Shown here piece after piece: positions 12,601 to 22,032 of a stretch of DNA of 64,000 nt (the first letter of the stretch is position 1; every line of letters starts with the position of its first letter). Origin of the DNA: Obelidium mucronatum (Eukaryota; Chytridiomycota; Chytridiomycetes; Chytridiales; Chytriomycetaceae); assembly GCA_025765595.1 (NCBI GenBank), contig JAIVFH010000016.1:124001-188000 (forward strand). The letters run 5' to 3'. Under the pieces are notes generated by a model. It did not search any database and was not told where the DNA came from. It was given only the letters and a program-made list of their open reading frames with translations. A program made the position numbers and the translations under genes.

Positions 12601-13260
12601 TTATTTAACCAAAGATGTGACGCCTTATGAAAATGCATTTTGCGGTTTGAGAGATGAACTGGTAGCGAACCCACATGTGGTGGGAGGAGGAGTACCAACA
12701 GCGAGCGGAATGGTGCGGTCAGCGTCATGTATCTTGCAAGAGGAATTGTCACGACCTTCTTCGCCGGCAAAGATGATTGGCAGGGCTTTTCAAAGTTCTC
12801 GAAACTTGTCGACTGGAGTCACTGGGAAGAAATTATCGGGAATCGCTTCTTCGAATGGTGCCAAAATCGGTGGTTGGGTGGCTTCTCAGGTGCGCTTCTT
12901 TAACGAATTAGCTCAAAGGACTACTGCAACTGCCGTGGTTGTGCCTGTTATGAATCGAGAGAAAGTTGTCGACCTGCGGCAAAAGAAAAACCAAAGTCCG
13001 TCACCAGTTGATGATGAACTGCAGAGATGGCACAAATACTTTAAAGCCAATGCATTGAATGATGAGAAATCCTTCATATTCCCACCAAAGAACTGCCCTG
13101 ATGATTTATTGGCGTGCTGGATATTCACCCCTCGAGCAGCAAAGATAATAATTTCTTCAGCTGGCGTATACGATGAGGTTTGTATCTCTTACTTATTCTT
13201 TCGAATGGGAAACTTAAATTTTCTTGTAGCGACTGTTTTCAGTTGCACTTAGGTTTTTAG
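9606..13260 (+). CDS. Unrecognised multi-exon protein
   Basis: A series of short exons ending at TAG 13258-13260. ATGs at 9606 and 9663 are in frame with each other. The clearest pieces are: an exon ending ENIRKNSVGIFGGSLK (to about 9858); one starting LRKSPLALPTETVEGVL (from 9915); one carrying RYGQIGHFEILRRTEQVF (from about 10035); an exon from 10838 (NQVQSLVDSVLQMCHLEG); an exon from 11052 (FRPSAVKLYLTVPSLP); then 11440-11550, 11615-11981, 12042-13175 and a final five-codon exon. The C-terminal 400 residues are well conserved in appearance, with a Ser-rich insert near RSASCILQEELSRPSS. I recognise no family, transmembrane segment or catalytic motif. The 5' exons between 10140 and 10840 are the least certain. 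Confidence 0.5.
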
Positions 13261-13345
13261 AAAGAGCGCCGTTGGTGCCATCCTTTTAAATTTTAGACGA
13301 ACTAATTTATAATAACTAAAATAAAAAATTTCTTTCTTTACTTGG

Positions 13346-13529
13346 TCAATGAAGAAATTGAGTATAAACTGGGTTCTCTGTTTCATCAACATAAACATAT
13401 CCCAACTTGTCCAAGAATCCTTTGAAATCTTGGCGCTCGTTTGCTGGAACTTGAATTCCCACTAGAACTCTGGCAATGTCTGAGCCGTGATTTCTGTTGA
13501 GAATTTGTTATTTTAGTTTGTATACATCG

Positions 13530-13571
<42 letters not shown>

Positions 13572-15432
13572 GGACAAAGATGTGAATCTTCAAACCTGTA
13601 ATGAAACAGAGATACGTTCCATTTCCCTTCAAGATGGTTGAGGAATTTCTTGAGTGCACCAGGGCGTTCTGGGAATTGAAATCGGTACAGCAATTCATCC
13701 TGCACGGTTGCAGAACGACCGCCCGCAAGATATCTCAAATGGGTTTTGGCCATTTCATTATTTGAAACATCGAGTCCATCCATTCCCTTGTCACTAAGTT
13801 TTCCAAGAATATCGTTGGAATCTGCAATTTGGTCACTTGTTTCGACAGCAACGAAAACTCGAGCCACAGCTGCATCACTGTATCGATAAGAGAATTCTGT
13901 CACAGGCTTAGGATCGATTGCGCTGTACAAATCCAAGAAACTTTGACGAGGCGATAAGTTCTTTTGAGACCATAATACTTGAAAACTTTGTACCTTCCAG
14001 GTCTCTCTGGAATTTTGACAGAGAACATTACTTCCTTTCCGTCACCCAACCGAGACCTTTCTGCAACAAATCTCAGTCGATCAAAGTTCATGTTTGCCCC
14101 AGAAACAACAGCGACAAATACTGCATCTTTGAAATTTGAGTTTTGAGCCAAAAACTTTTTAACGCCAGCCACAGCAAGTGCTCCAGCTGGTTCAATAATG
14201 GAGCGGGTATCTTTTTGATATTTATAATATCAGTAAATCGGATTTTTTTTTTGGTTAGGATGAGATACCATCAAATGTGTCCTTGATTGCGGCACAAACT
14301 TCATCTGTGGAAACGAGAACAAAGTCGTCTACAAAGGATCGACAAAGTCGGAAGTTTTCTGCCCCGCAAAGTCGGACGCTTGTTCCGTCAGCAAACAACC
14401 CAGCCTAAGTAACCGTGATTTCAGATAAAAATATTTAAAAAAATTTAAAATAGAGAGAGAGGGAGAAAGAGAAAAAACCATACCGTTGGAATTTCAACCG
14501 GCTGTCCTTTGTTAAGACTTTGGAACATTCCGTCGGAATCACGAGCATTAACCCCAATAATTTTGACATCTGGTCGAATGCGCTTCACAAAGGTTGCAAT
14601 CCCTGCCAACAGCCCACCGCCTCCACAGCACACAAAAATCGCATCTAATCTGTCCTGCTTCAACTGCCGAAGAATCTCAACCCCAATTGTTCCTTGCCCT
14701 GCAATAACGTACGGATCATCAAAGGGAGGGATATAAATCAGATTCTTTTCTTCGCGAAGCCGAGCGCATTCCTTTTTGGCTTCATCAAAGTCTGCCCCGT
14801 GAAGTACGACTTCAGCTCCAAGCCGACGCACACTTTCAACTTTGATTTCTGGGGCGTGTTTTGGCATGACAATTGTCGCTTTGATGTTGAGCTTTTTGGC
14901 AGCCAACGCAACTCCCTGGGCACTGTTCGGTAATGTCATTTGTGAGAGAAGAGCCAACCATGAAGGGAACATTAGAACTAAAAATAAAATAAAAAAATCC
15001 TTACTGATTTCCTGCGGAAGCACAAATCACACCTGTATTCTTTTCATTTTGTGTCAAGTGATATATTCGGTTATAAGCGCCTCGGATTTTGAATGAGAAA
15101 ATTGGTTGCATGTCTTCGCGTTTCAAGTAGATTTTGTTTCCGACGCGTGATGACAGCTTTGACGCAAGATGAAGTGGAGTCTCTGACGCAACATCATAAA
15201 CTCTAGAGTTAAGAATAAGCTGCAAACTAAAAAGCGCGAGGTTTATTTTTTTTGGAGAATCCGAAAGGAAAGATAGCTACAGTACTCACTAATCAATGTC
15301 GGGTTCTTGTAACGCGATTAGCGGTTTCGGAGCTGGAATCGTTGGTTTTGGCCATGAAAAAAGCTCAGGTTGAGATAGCGCCTTCGATTCAGGGGCTCCA
15401 AGAACGGTGGTGATAGAAACTCGGGAGTTCAT
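13346..15432 (-). CDS. ILV1: Threonine dehydratase, biosynthetic (threonine ammonia-lyase)
   Basis: Seven exons in transcript order (15432-15290, 15226-15005, 14922-14484, 14404-14269, 14210-13994, 13940-13596, 13493-13346) join in phase to 549 residues. The enzyme deaminates threonine to 2-oxobutanoate, the first step of isoleucine synthesis, and is mitochondrial in fungi. Exon 2 carries the PLP lysine motif [16 protein letters not shown]; exon 2/3 joins as [14 protein letters not shown]; exon 3 has the phosphate-binding loop [10 protein letters not shown]. The C-terminal half holds two ACT-like regulatory domains, each opening with a PERPG motif ([18 protein letters not shown]) and then VTEFSYRY or SLFHYRNHGSD, as in isoleucine-inhibited enzymes. 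The fifth intron is only 53 nt, but removing it restores the expected [11 protein letters not shown] reading. No strong mitochondrial presequence is obvious in the first 47 residues. Confidence 0.92.
13532..13570. repeat. 39-nt poly-T run (poly-A in the sense of ILV1 intron 6)
   Basis: An uninterrupted run of T within the 102-nt intron (13494-13595) of the threonine dehydratase gene. On the transcribed strand it is poly-A, so it is not a polypyrimidine tract. Length is likely unstable and may be affected by sequencing error. Confidence 0.9.
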
Positions 15433-15471
15433 TGTTCACAAATGTTCTCAAATTCTTTTATTCAGAATAAT

Positions 15472-16981
15472 TTATTTTTCACTGTTTCGACGGTCAAGCG
15501 CCGGTTTTAAAACAACTCGAGAAATAAGTTCTTGGAGTGTTAAATCTCTGTCTATTCCAGTTGAAGAAGAAGAAGTGGCTGTGGTTGCGTTATCGGGAAC
15601 AGCAATCACTGACTTTTCTTTCGGTTGATCGTTTGAGAGTTCTTCCGATCCAAATTGCTCAACGGATGCGCTTGCAATACTGCTAGTTTGACACACTACG
15701 GTCGACTTCAACCGAACGTTCCTTATTTGGCTGCTGAACGATGCACTGTTGAATCGCGTAGGAGGCTCGCAAGGAGGAGGTTTCGGTATTACAGGAGAAC
15801 TGCAGACTTTTGCAGTTTCGTTAAAACTATCGTTCTTGTGACACACGGCTTCTTTGATGAAAGGTTTTAGTTTAGCGTTTTGAATTTGAACCAGAAGGTT
15901 GTTTTCGTTTGAAGAGGTTATAACAAGCCCATGCCCTCCATCTTTCTCCGTGTGTGATTCGCATTCGATTTTCTCAGGAAGATTGTCTTCTGGAGAAGAT
16001 TGCTTTGATCCATGAGGTAATAAATCAGAAGCGTTCGTGGATATCGGTTTCGAGCTGATTTGTTGGGGAGAAAAGTTTCTCAAGGGCATTGAAGAGCGGG
16101 GCGTCGGGTTTGTTCCACCACTCGGTAGTCGAGAAGATCCGCACTGTCTTCGGATGTGTGCCTCTGTAGAAGGATACAATGACCTCACGCTTGACACAGA
16201 GTCCTGCCTCTCGCTTTTTCTCGAAAATGCATTTGAAACATCAGAGTCCTCACTCCACGTGCGTGAATGATTACGGAATGAGGGCGTGAAATCGGGACTC
16301 GCTTCCAAGTTGGTCAAAAATAGGCGACTTATTCGAATCTCTTCTTCCAATTCTTCAGCACGAGTAGAAAGATTTGCAATCCATTCCTGGTCGTACATAC
16401 TGATTTGAGTCATTTCCGACGATGTAGTGGCCAATCCTCCGGCTTTATTACTCATCTGCAGCCTCAGAGATAATAAATCTTTTGGTTTCTCACTGACAGC
16501 ATACTCGGAAGCAGATCGTGCAATGTTGTTGATTGATTCGATCCAGATCACGGTGTCAAGAGCAGAGGGCGTTTGGAACAAAAATGAGCTTTCATCCGGA
16601 AAGTTTACGCGAAAATATATATGAGGGTCTTGTCGTTGTTTATATTGAGTAACTCTTTCGGCGCGTGCAGCTGCCAATGCCAATGTTTTTAATGGAATAG
16701 ATGCTGCCTGTGTCGCTTGTTTGAGAACCTAATGTGCTTCATAATGTAAACATACGCGAGTATAAATCTTTAACGCGAAGTCTTCGACGGCAACAGATCG
16801 CTTTCCCCACTGTCTGGATTGGGCCTATAGTCGCGATTTAATGAAACAGTTCGTGTTGGCTTAAACAAACCTTTTCCCCGCCTTCGCTTAAATCCACTTT
16901 AACCAGCAATTCCCCTGTTTTAATCTGCAGGCCACGTCTTGCACGTGATGTTGCGGACGATGGTCCACTTACACTTGACAT
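15472..16981 (-). CDS. PH-domain protein (PSD/EFA6-like PH domain without a Sec7 domain)
   Basis: Three exons (16981-16871, 16824-16756, 16728-15472) join in phase to 478 residues. The PH domain is split over all three: TGELLVKVDL, then RQWGKRSVAVEDFALKIY, then SIPLKTLALAAARAERVTQY and FRVNFPDESSFLFQTPSALD, with the closing helix VIWIESINNIA. The alanine-rich strand followed by the LFQ/WI-IN ending is typical of PH domains in PSD/EFA6 Arf exchange factors, but no Sec7 domain is present. Residues 200-478 are Ser/Pro-rich and probably disordered. It likely binds phosphoinositide membranes; partners unknown. Its start codon lies 80 bp from that of the divergent membrane-protein gene. Confidence 0.75.
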
Positions 16982-17061
16982 CGACAGGCCTTATTTATCA
17001 ATTTCGAAACAAAACAGACGGTCGACTATCAATTTTGGGTTATTTTTAGAAGACAAAAAGT

Positions 17062-18255
17062 ATGCCCAGAACAAACGTCACTCTGTGGAAGTTTCCCAAG
17101 CCGACACCACCTCCACAACCGCCGCATGTTTTCTCGGGCATAATGCCTGAAGTATTTCTCTCTCAAAGCACCGAATGGATGTTCCCGGCATCTTGGCACA
17201 TTCGAATGAATATCATCTGGGGCATCCAGTTGTGGATTATGGTTCTACACTGTCTGTGGCTACGACGCTGGCTGCCTCAACAATGGGCTTCTTCAAGAAT
17301 GTTGCAAGATTCCGAAATTGGAGTCGACGATGTTGAGCTACAACAGCTCAGCACTTCAAACGGGGAATCACCACGTCCTGTAAGGTTGTGGTCGCCACCT
17401 TGGACCGTATGGCAATTCTGGATAATGCTCATATCACATTCTGTCTTTTATATAATTGAGCTGGATTGCACTTCCATTACCCTGAAATATATTCCAATGG
17501 GTGAGTCAATGAGTAACATTTATTCTCCAATCCATGATAACCCCCCTCCCCCAGCATATCACCATTATCTTGCTCTTGTCGTATTTTTTGCATACGCGTC
17601 GAACGTGAATACTCTCAGTATCTTGGCATTATTTCCTTTTGTTCTGCACAATCTGTTTTGGATTCTTGGTGCTGATAACTACACGTTGCTATTTTGGTAT
17701 AACCTCTGCCTGGCATTGTGTGGCTTAGTAGGCATGATTGTAGTCATCGCCTTTTATGCATTGAATCGGGCTGGAACGGCATCACGCAATAACAGCAGTT
17801 CAGGAGTCCACCAACGCTTTTTTTCACCAATATCAATACTCTTGCCTCTGGGTACTTTTGCAATCGCATCAACCAATTATTATACATATTGTCGCTACTA
17901 TAATGGGCTCGCTTGTGATACCGTTGGGTTACTGTCGAAGGATTCTGTGACAAACAAAACTCTGTGGAGTGTTGTTGTATTTCTCGTTTTCTGTACTACG
18001 GCAGGAACGGTTGGATGGTTGCTTGGCACAAGCTCATTGTTTAAACGGTGGTGTAAGAACGGTACAGTGCTAGGTATTTCCGAAGTACGTTATTCACTTA
18101 AGGAAGGGCAATGGGAAGGTGGGGGTAGGCTTTCGGCATGGGATGCGGTCTTTCAGGCGTGTGGAGTCAAAACGACCAGGTTTTCCTTGTGGAGGAGTGC
18201 GGCAGATAAAATGGGAGATGCCGAAGTGTGGAGACGTATCTTTCGAGAACCATGA
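17062..18255 (+). CDS. Multi-pass membrane protein, unrecognised family
   Basis: ATG 17062 to TGA 18253-18255. If read straight through it is 397 residues. However, 17503-17556 looks like a 54-nt intron (GTGAGT donor, pyrimidine-rich CCCCCCTCCCCCAG acceptor) that is divisible by three and has no stop, giving 379 residues when spliced. Hydrophobic segments are visible at MNIIWGIQLWIMVLHCLWL, WTVWQFWIMLISHSVFYII, LALVVFFAYASNVNTLSILA, LFWYNLCLALCGLVGMIVVI, ISILLPLGTFAIAS and VVVFLVFCTTAGTVGWLL, so about six or seven helices. Several N-glycosylation sites suggest the secretory pathway or plasma membrane. No transporter or receptor motif recognised. Confidence 0.7.
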   Translation: MPRTNVTLWKFPKPTPPPQPPHVFSGIMPEVFLSQSTEWMFPASWHIRMNIIWGIQLWIMVLHCLWLRRWLPQQWASSRMLQDSEIGVDDVELQQLSTSNGESPRPVRLWSPPWTVWQFWIMLISHSVFYIIELDCTSITLKYIPMGESMSNIYSPIHDNPPPPAYHHYLALVVFFAYASNVNTLSILALFPFVLHNLFWILGADNYTLLFWYNLCLALCGLVGMIVVIAFYALNRAGTASRNNSSSGVHQRFFSPISILLPLGTFAIASTNYYTYCRYYNGLACDTVGLLSKDSVTNKTLWSVVVFLVFCTTAGTVGWLLGTSSLFKRWCKNGTVLGISEVRYSLKEGQWEGGGRLSAWDAVFQACGVKTTRFSLWRSAADKMGDAEVWRRIFREP

Positions 18256-18418
18256 GCAAAAAATTGACGTAGTAGGCAAATGAGCAAAGTAATGAGAATA
18301 GAAACCAACTCTGTATTTAACTTTTTTTTTTTACGCATGCATAGAAAGGTAAACAAAAAAAAACTTGAACGAATCAATGGATCTATTCTCAAAATGAGCA
18401 AAGAATCAAAAATCAAAT

Positions 18419-19792
18419 TTAATGAGCCTTGATGGAAGATCCATGTTCTGGGTTCTCATCGGTGGTGTCCTTGACGAAAGTCTTGGTGAAGAGAGCGAAA
18501 AAGATGAGGGAAACTGTGCATGGAATAACCATGACCCAGAATTGAGCAGTGGAGGTCAAAGCCTTCTCACCAGTGAAGACGAAACCGTTCAAGGCCCAGG
18601 AGAGACCACCAGCAGCAGATTGAGTACCCTTGTAGAAACCGGCGTAACGGGAGAGAGTCTCAGAGTCGTTGGAGATGGCACCGATGAGGTAGTTGGTGAA
18701 CACTTGGAAGAACGCGTCATAGAGACCGTAGCATACATACAAAAGGAATGGTCCAATGAAACGGCCAAAGTCAGTTCCAGCATCAATCTTGACAAAGTCC
18801 TTGGCAGAGGCAACGTATTCGAAAGCAGCACCTCCTCCAAAGAAGGCAAGGGTAGTACCGATCATCAAGTAGACTCCAGTCCAGGCACGGGCAGTACGGG
18901 TGTACTTGGTGTTGTCCAAGAACATGTTTCCGAGAACCCAGGCACCAGCGGCTTGTCCGAGCCAGTAGAAGATGGCCTTGAGTCCGTTGGTACGTCCAGA
19001 GAAGTATCCACCAAATGGTCCGAATTGGTAAGTGTAGAACCAGTTGGAGGACATACATGGGATCAAGATGGTCAACATGGCTGGGTTGGCAAAGAGCTTG
19101 AGGATTTCAACAAATTCACGGAGAACGTTGGTTGGTGGGGTCTCGACTTGGGTTTGGTCTTCACGGATGATGGTACCAGGTGGTTGGATGAGGAAAGCAA
19201 CGACGGATCCAGAGGCCATGAGAACGATGAAGATCAAGTACATGGCGTCGTTCATGGCGTAACCTTCTGGGCCAGCTCCCCAAGAGAGGATTGTTCCGAT
19301 GGTGTTACCGAGAACGGCTCCCAAATTGAAGATGACCCAGAAGGTAGCAAAGAAGGTTCCCTTTTGGGATTCGGTTGGGTAGGTCAAGCAAATCTGTCCT
19401 TGGGCAGCCCAGAGCATACCGGCACAAAGACCGATATAGGCACCAGAGAAGATGGAGAAAGTGTTGGCAGCATCAGTGATTGGGTCAGTTCCCTTTGGTC
19501 CTTGAACCTTGAAAATGTTGTATTGAGCGGCAGCGTAAATGGCGTAACCAGTACCACCGATGGCGGCAAGGATACGTGGACCCAAAATGTTGTTAAGACC
19601 ACCAGCAAGGAGACCCATGATGGCGAAACAGAAGTAGAGGGAAGCGTTCTGCTTGTCCTTGACTTCTTGGGCAGCTGGGCCGGCAGTTGGGAGGGAGTTC
19701 AAGGCGTTGAACATTCCTGGGCACAAAAAGCACACGAAGGAGATGACGTAGACTTGAGTACGTGCCTGGTTAAGCGTGTCGAAGAAGCCCAT
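18419..19792 (-). CDS. UNC93-like / MFS-type transporter
   Basis: Single open frame of 457 residues from the ATG at 19792; an in-frame ATG at 19936 would add 48 residues, but MGFFDTLNQARTQVY looks like the natural start. The protein has 11-12 hydrophobic segments and opens with VISFVCFLCPGMFNALNSL, the first helix typical of fungal UNC93-like (DUF895) members of the major facilitator superfamily. Other family features are LNNILGPRILAAIGGTGY and the helix AAQGQICLTYPTESQKGTFF. Substrate unknown. It is intronless, unlike almost all its neighbours, and its codon choice is strongly biased to C-ending and G-ending codons, so the opposite strand is open for over 480 codons. Such bias usually marks a highly expressed gene. 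Confidence 0.8.
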   Translation of the reverse strand: MGFFDTLNQARTQVYVISFVCFLCPGMFNALNSLPTAGPAAQEVKDKQNASLYFCFAIMGLLAGGLNNILGPRILAAIGGTGYAIYAAAQYNIFKVQGPKGTDPITDAANTFSIFSGAYIGLCAGMLWAAQGQICLTYPTESQKGTFFATFWVIFNLGAVLGNTIGTILSWGAGPEGYAMNDAMYLIFIVLMASGSVVAFLIQPPGTIIREDQTQVETPPTNVLREFVEILKLFANPAMLTILIPCMSSNWFYTYQFGPFGGYFSGRTNGLKAIFYWLGQAAGAWVLGNMFLDNTKYTRTARAWTGVYLMIGTTLAFFGGGAAFEYVASAKDFVKIDAGTDFGRFIGPFLLYVCYGLYDAFFQVFTNYLIGAISNDSETLSRYAGFYKGTQSAAGGLSWALNGFVFTGEKALTSTAQFWVMVIPCTVSLIFFALFTKTFVKDTTDENPEHGSSIKAH

Positions 19793-20227
19793 CTTGTTGT
19801 TTGGATCGAAAGGAGCGAAATTGGATTTGGTTTTATACTCATTGTTCAAGCCTACACAAGCCAGAGAGCACGCTTGAAATTTTAAGATTGTTAAGTATGA
19901 TTGTAAAGCATCGCTCATTTGGCCGGAATGAGGCATGTGCTTTCAATACAGGACAGCCCAAATTACGTGATCTGCCCTTGCACTTTAGTGGTATTGAATG
20001 AGCTGAACCGAAAATGTCCCACGTTTCCATGTTTGTATTTGTGGTAAAATGCATCGTGATATCTTGAGGATATCTTGTGGTGAATTTATATACCTGTCTT
20101 TTTTTTTTAAAGCTATACCTGGCTGGCAGGTCAATTGGAGCCTAAGGAACAATCGCGCCTCAGTATCGGTTGAACTTTTCGGTTCCTCAAATACAAACGT
20201 CTGTTCTCTCGATCTAACTCTGCAGGC
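19793..20227. promoter_or_regulatory. Divergent promoter region between UNC93-like and PH-domain genes
   Basis: 435 bp between two divergent starts. Just before the plus-strand ATG lies CTAACTCTGCAG (to 20225), a branch-like site plus acceptor, so the PH gene may have a 5' UTR intron. No protein-coding frame is convincing here. Confidence 0.35.
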
Positions 20228-21925
20228 ATGGGTCTTGATCAACCGCCTCTACCGGGAGCGATGCAGTCAGCAGCTGCAGCGTTGCCGCCACCTTTAAAAG
20301 ATCAAGAGACGGAAAAAGACAAGTCGAGCGACTCGCTGCTGAGCGGCAGCAGCAGCAGTCGGAGTAGCCAGCGGAGCTCAATGGGAAAGCTCTCAGAGAA
20401 GGACTGTGAAATATTCGTTTCTCAACCCGTGTTACATCGCACCGGATGGGATCTTCATGGAAAAGTCGAAGATGAAGAGGATAGTCCAATGAGAAAGCTT
20501 GCTGGGGTTAGTTTTTTTATTTTGACGTCGACAGCTACTGTTTTGTAGTTAACAATCAACCTGGTGGTGAATCAGCTAAAATTTAAATATCGATACCCAA
20601 TCCCAAATGATTTGAATGTCAATCAACATTCTGGCTTCATGATAGTTCGGCAATGGTCATTGGCGGCGATTGAAATGAAGTGGAAGAAGAGGTTCATCAT
20701 CATAAAGGACAATAAAGCTTACGTGCTGAAATCGACAACGGTATGAATCTTGATTTTATTCTCTGGAGTGTATATTGACGGTATTTAAAATTTATATCTT
20801 AGGATAAAGACGCAACAGCCATCATCAAGCTGGATGATTGTATCATCAATCCAGTAGAGTTTGGACAATTCCCCCATTCTTTTTGGCTAACACCCCCGCC
20901 GGGAGCATTGAATGAAACCAATGGCGGAAAAGAGTTCATGTGGATCATGATCGCGCCAACAGAAGATTTGAAGGTGGAGTGGATTGCGGCTTTCATGAAG
21001 GGTGCTGGATGGAGAGAACAACATTTGAGTAAGGGATACTTAAGGTCCTCCAGAAAATACTGATGCCAATTCACTATCAGCGGAATCTGGCCAAGTTCCA
21101 ACTATAACGGTTCACCGACCAGAAGTAGATACCCCACTGTTGAATCCTCCATTTACACTTCTCGATGTCGGACAGTCCTCATCGGGTTCTTTGGCAAATA
21201 TGGAGTCGTTAGGAGGGGTTTCGATCGCAGGATCACCATCACCTTCTGTGGTGACTGGTATGACAGCGCCTTCATTTCCCGAAAGTCCCCATAATTCTCC
21301 GTCTACTTCCATTTTTCCGTCTTCAGCAGCTAGCCCCGAACTGCGAAGTGTCAAATCATCTCCCTCGTTAAGATCTCCTGTAATTGACACAATATTTCCC
21401 TTTCCTGTTCCTGATGTATCGACACTGGCTCCATTGTCAGCTGGTGATGCCGGTACTGGCAATGGAAGCAAGTCTAAACTGGAGAGTAATGAAGCCTTGA
21501 AGCTTATGTGTGCAAGCAATGCAAGATTCTTTAAGAATGGAGGATTCAAATCTGCTTCGTCACTCATCAAAGGGGCGGAGCGGAGATTATCACATGAAGC
21601 GAATGATTGGGCGAAGCAAAAAGCAGTTCTTGCGACCAGAAAACAAGTTGAGGTACTGGCCGAAAGTGTTAAGGGCAGTGAGGGTGGGACGAGTCCGCCT
21701 TCTTCTTCCAGACGAGCAACATCTCCCACCATCAGAAACAATAATGAGCAGCAAGCTGCGCCTAATGCGTCGAAATCTTCTGTTGCATCGGAAAAGAAGG
21801 TGCTGCCTCGTCGGCAAACTTCGCCGAAACTCCCAAAACCGCATGGCGGCCACCCCGATGAGCGCGATGATTTACCGTCGATGGGTGTTCGACGAGCAGC
21901 GGAATCAATGGGCTCTATACATTAA
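20228..21925 (+). CDS. PH-domain protein with Ser-rich tail
   Basis: Four exons (20228-20506, 20549-20740, 20803-21028, 21081-21925) join in phase to 513 residues. Exon 1 is a low-complexity Ser-rich leader. Exons 2-3 form a PH domain: HSGFMIVRQWSLAAIEMKWK, RFIIIKDNKAYVLKSTT, DATAIIKLDDCIINPVEFG, EFMWIMIAPTEDLKVEWIA, with the conserved Trp of the last helix. The long final exon is Ser/Pro-rich, then a basic helical part (NDWAKQKAVLATRKQVEVL) and a basic tail. Probable membrane-phosphoinositide-binding adaptor; no enzymatic domain seen. Confidence 0.7.
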
Positions 21926-22032
21926 AAGAAAGACATCCTCTCGTATTCAGTAAAGACACATTCTGCCAGTAAAATTGTGATTTCCCAATTTCAGAATTTC
22001 TCCAACAGTTTGCCCATAACCACTTTATCGCA

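Noticed and set aside
15655..16270. Plus-strand frames of 70-80 codons inside the PH-domain gene
   Set aside because: They lie opposite a single long exon with clear coding character.
18422..19885. 487-codon plus-strand open frame opposite the UNC93-like gene
   Set aside because: Composition is the mirror of strong codon bias (Gly/Glu/Ser/Val-rich, no domain); the minus-strand frame is a clear membrane transporter.
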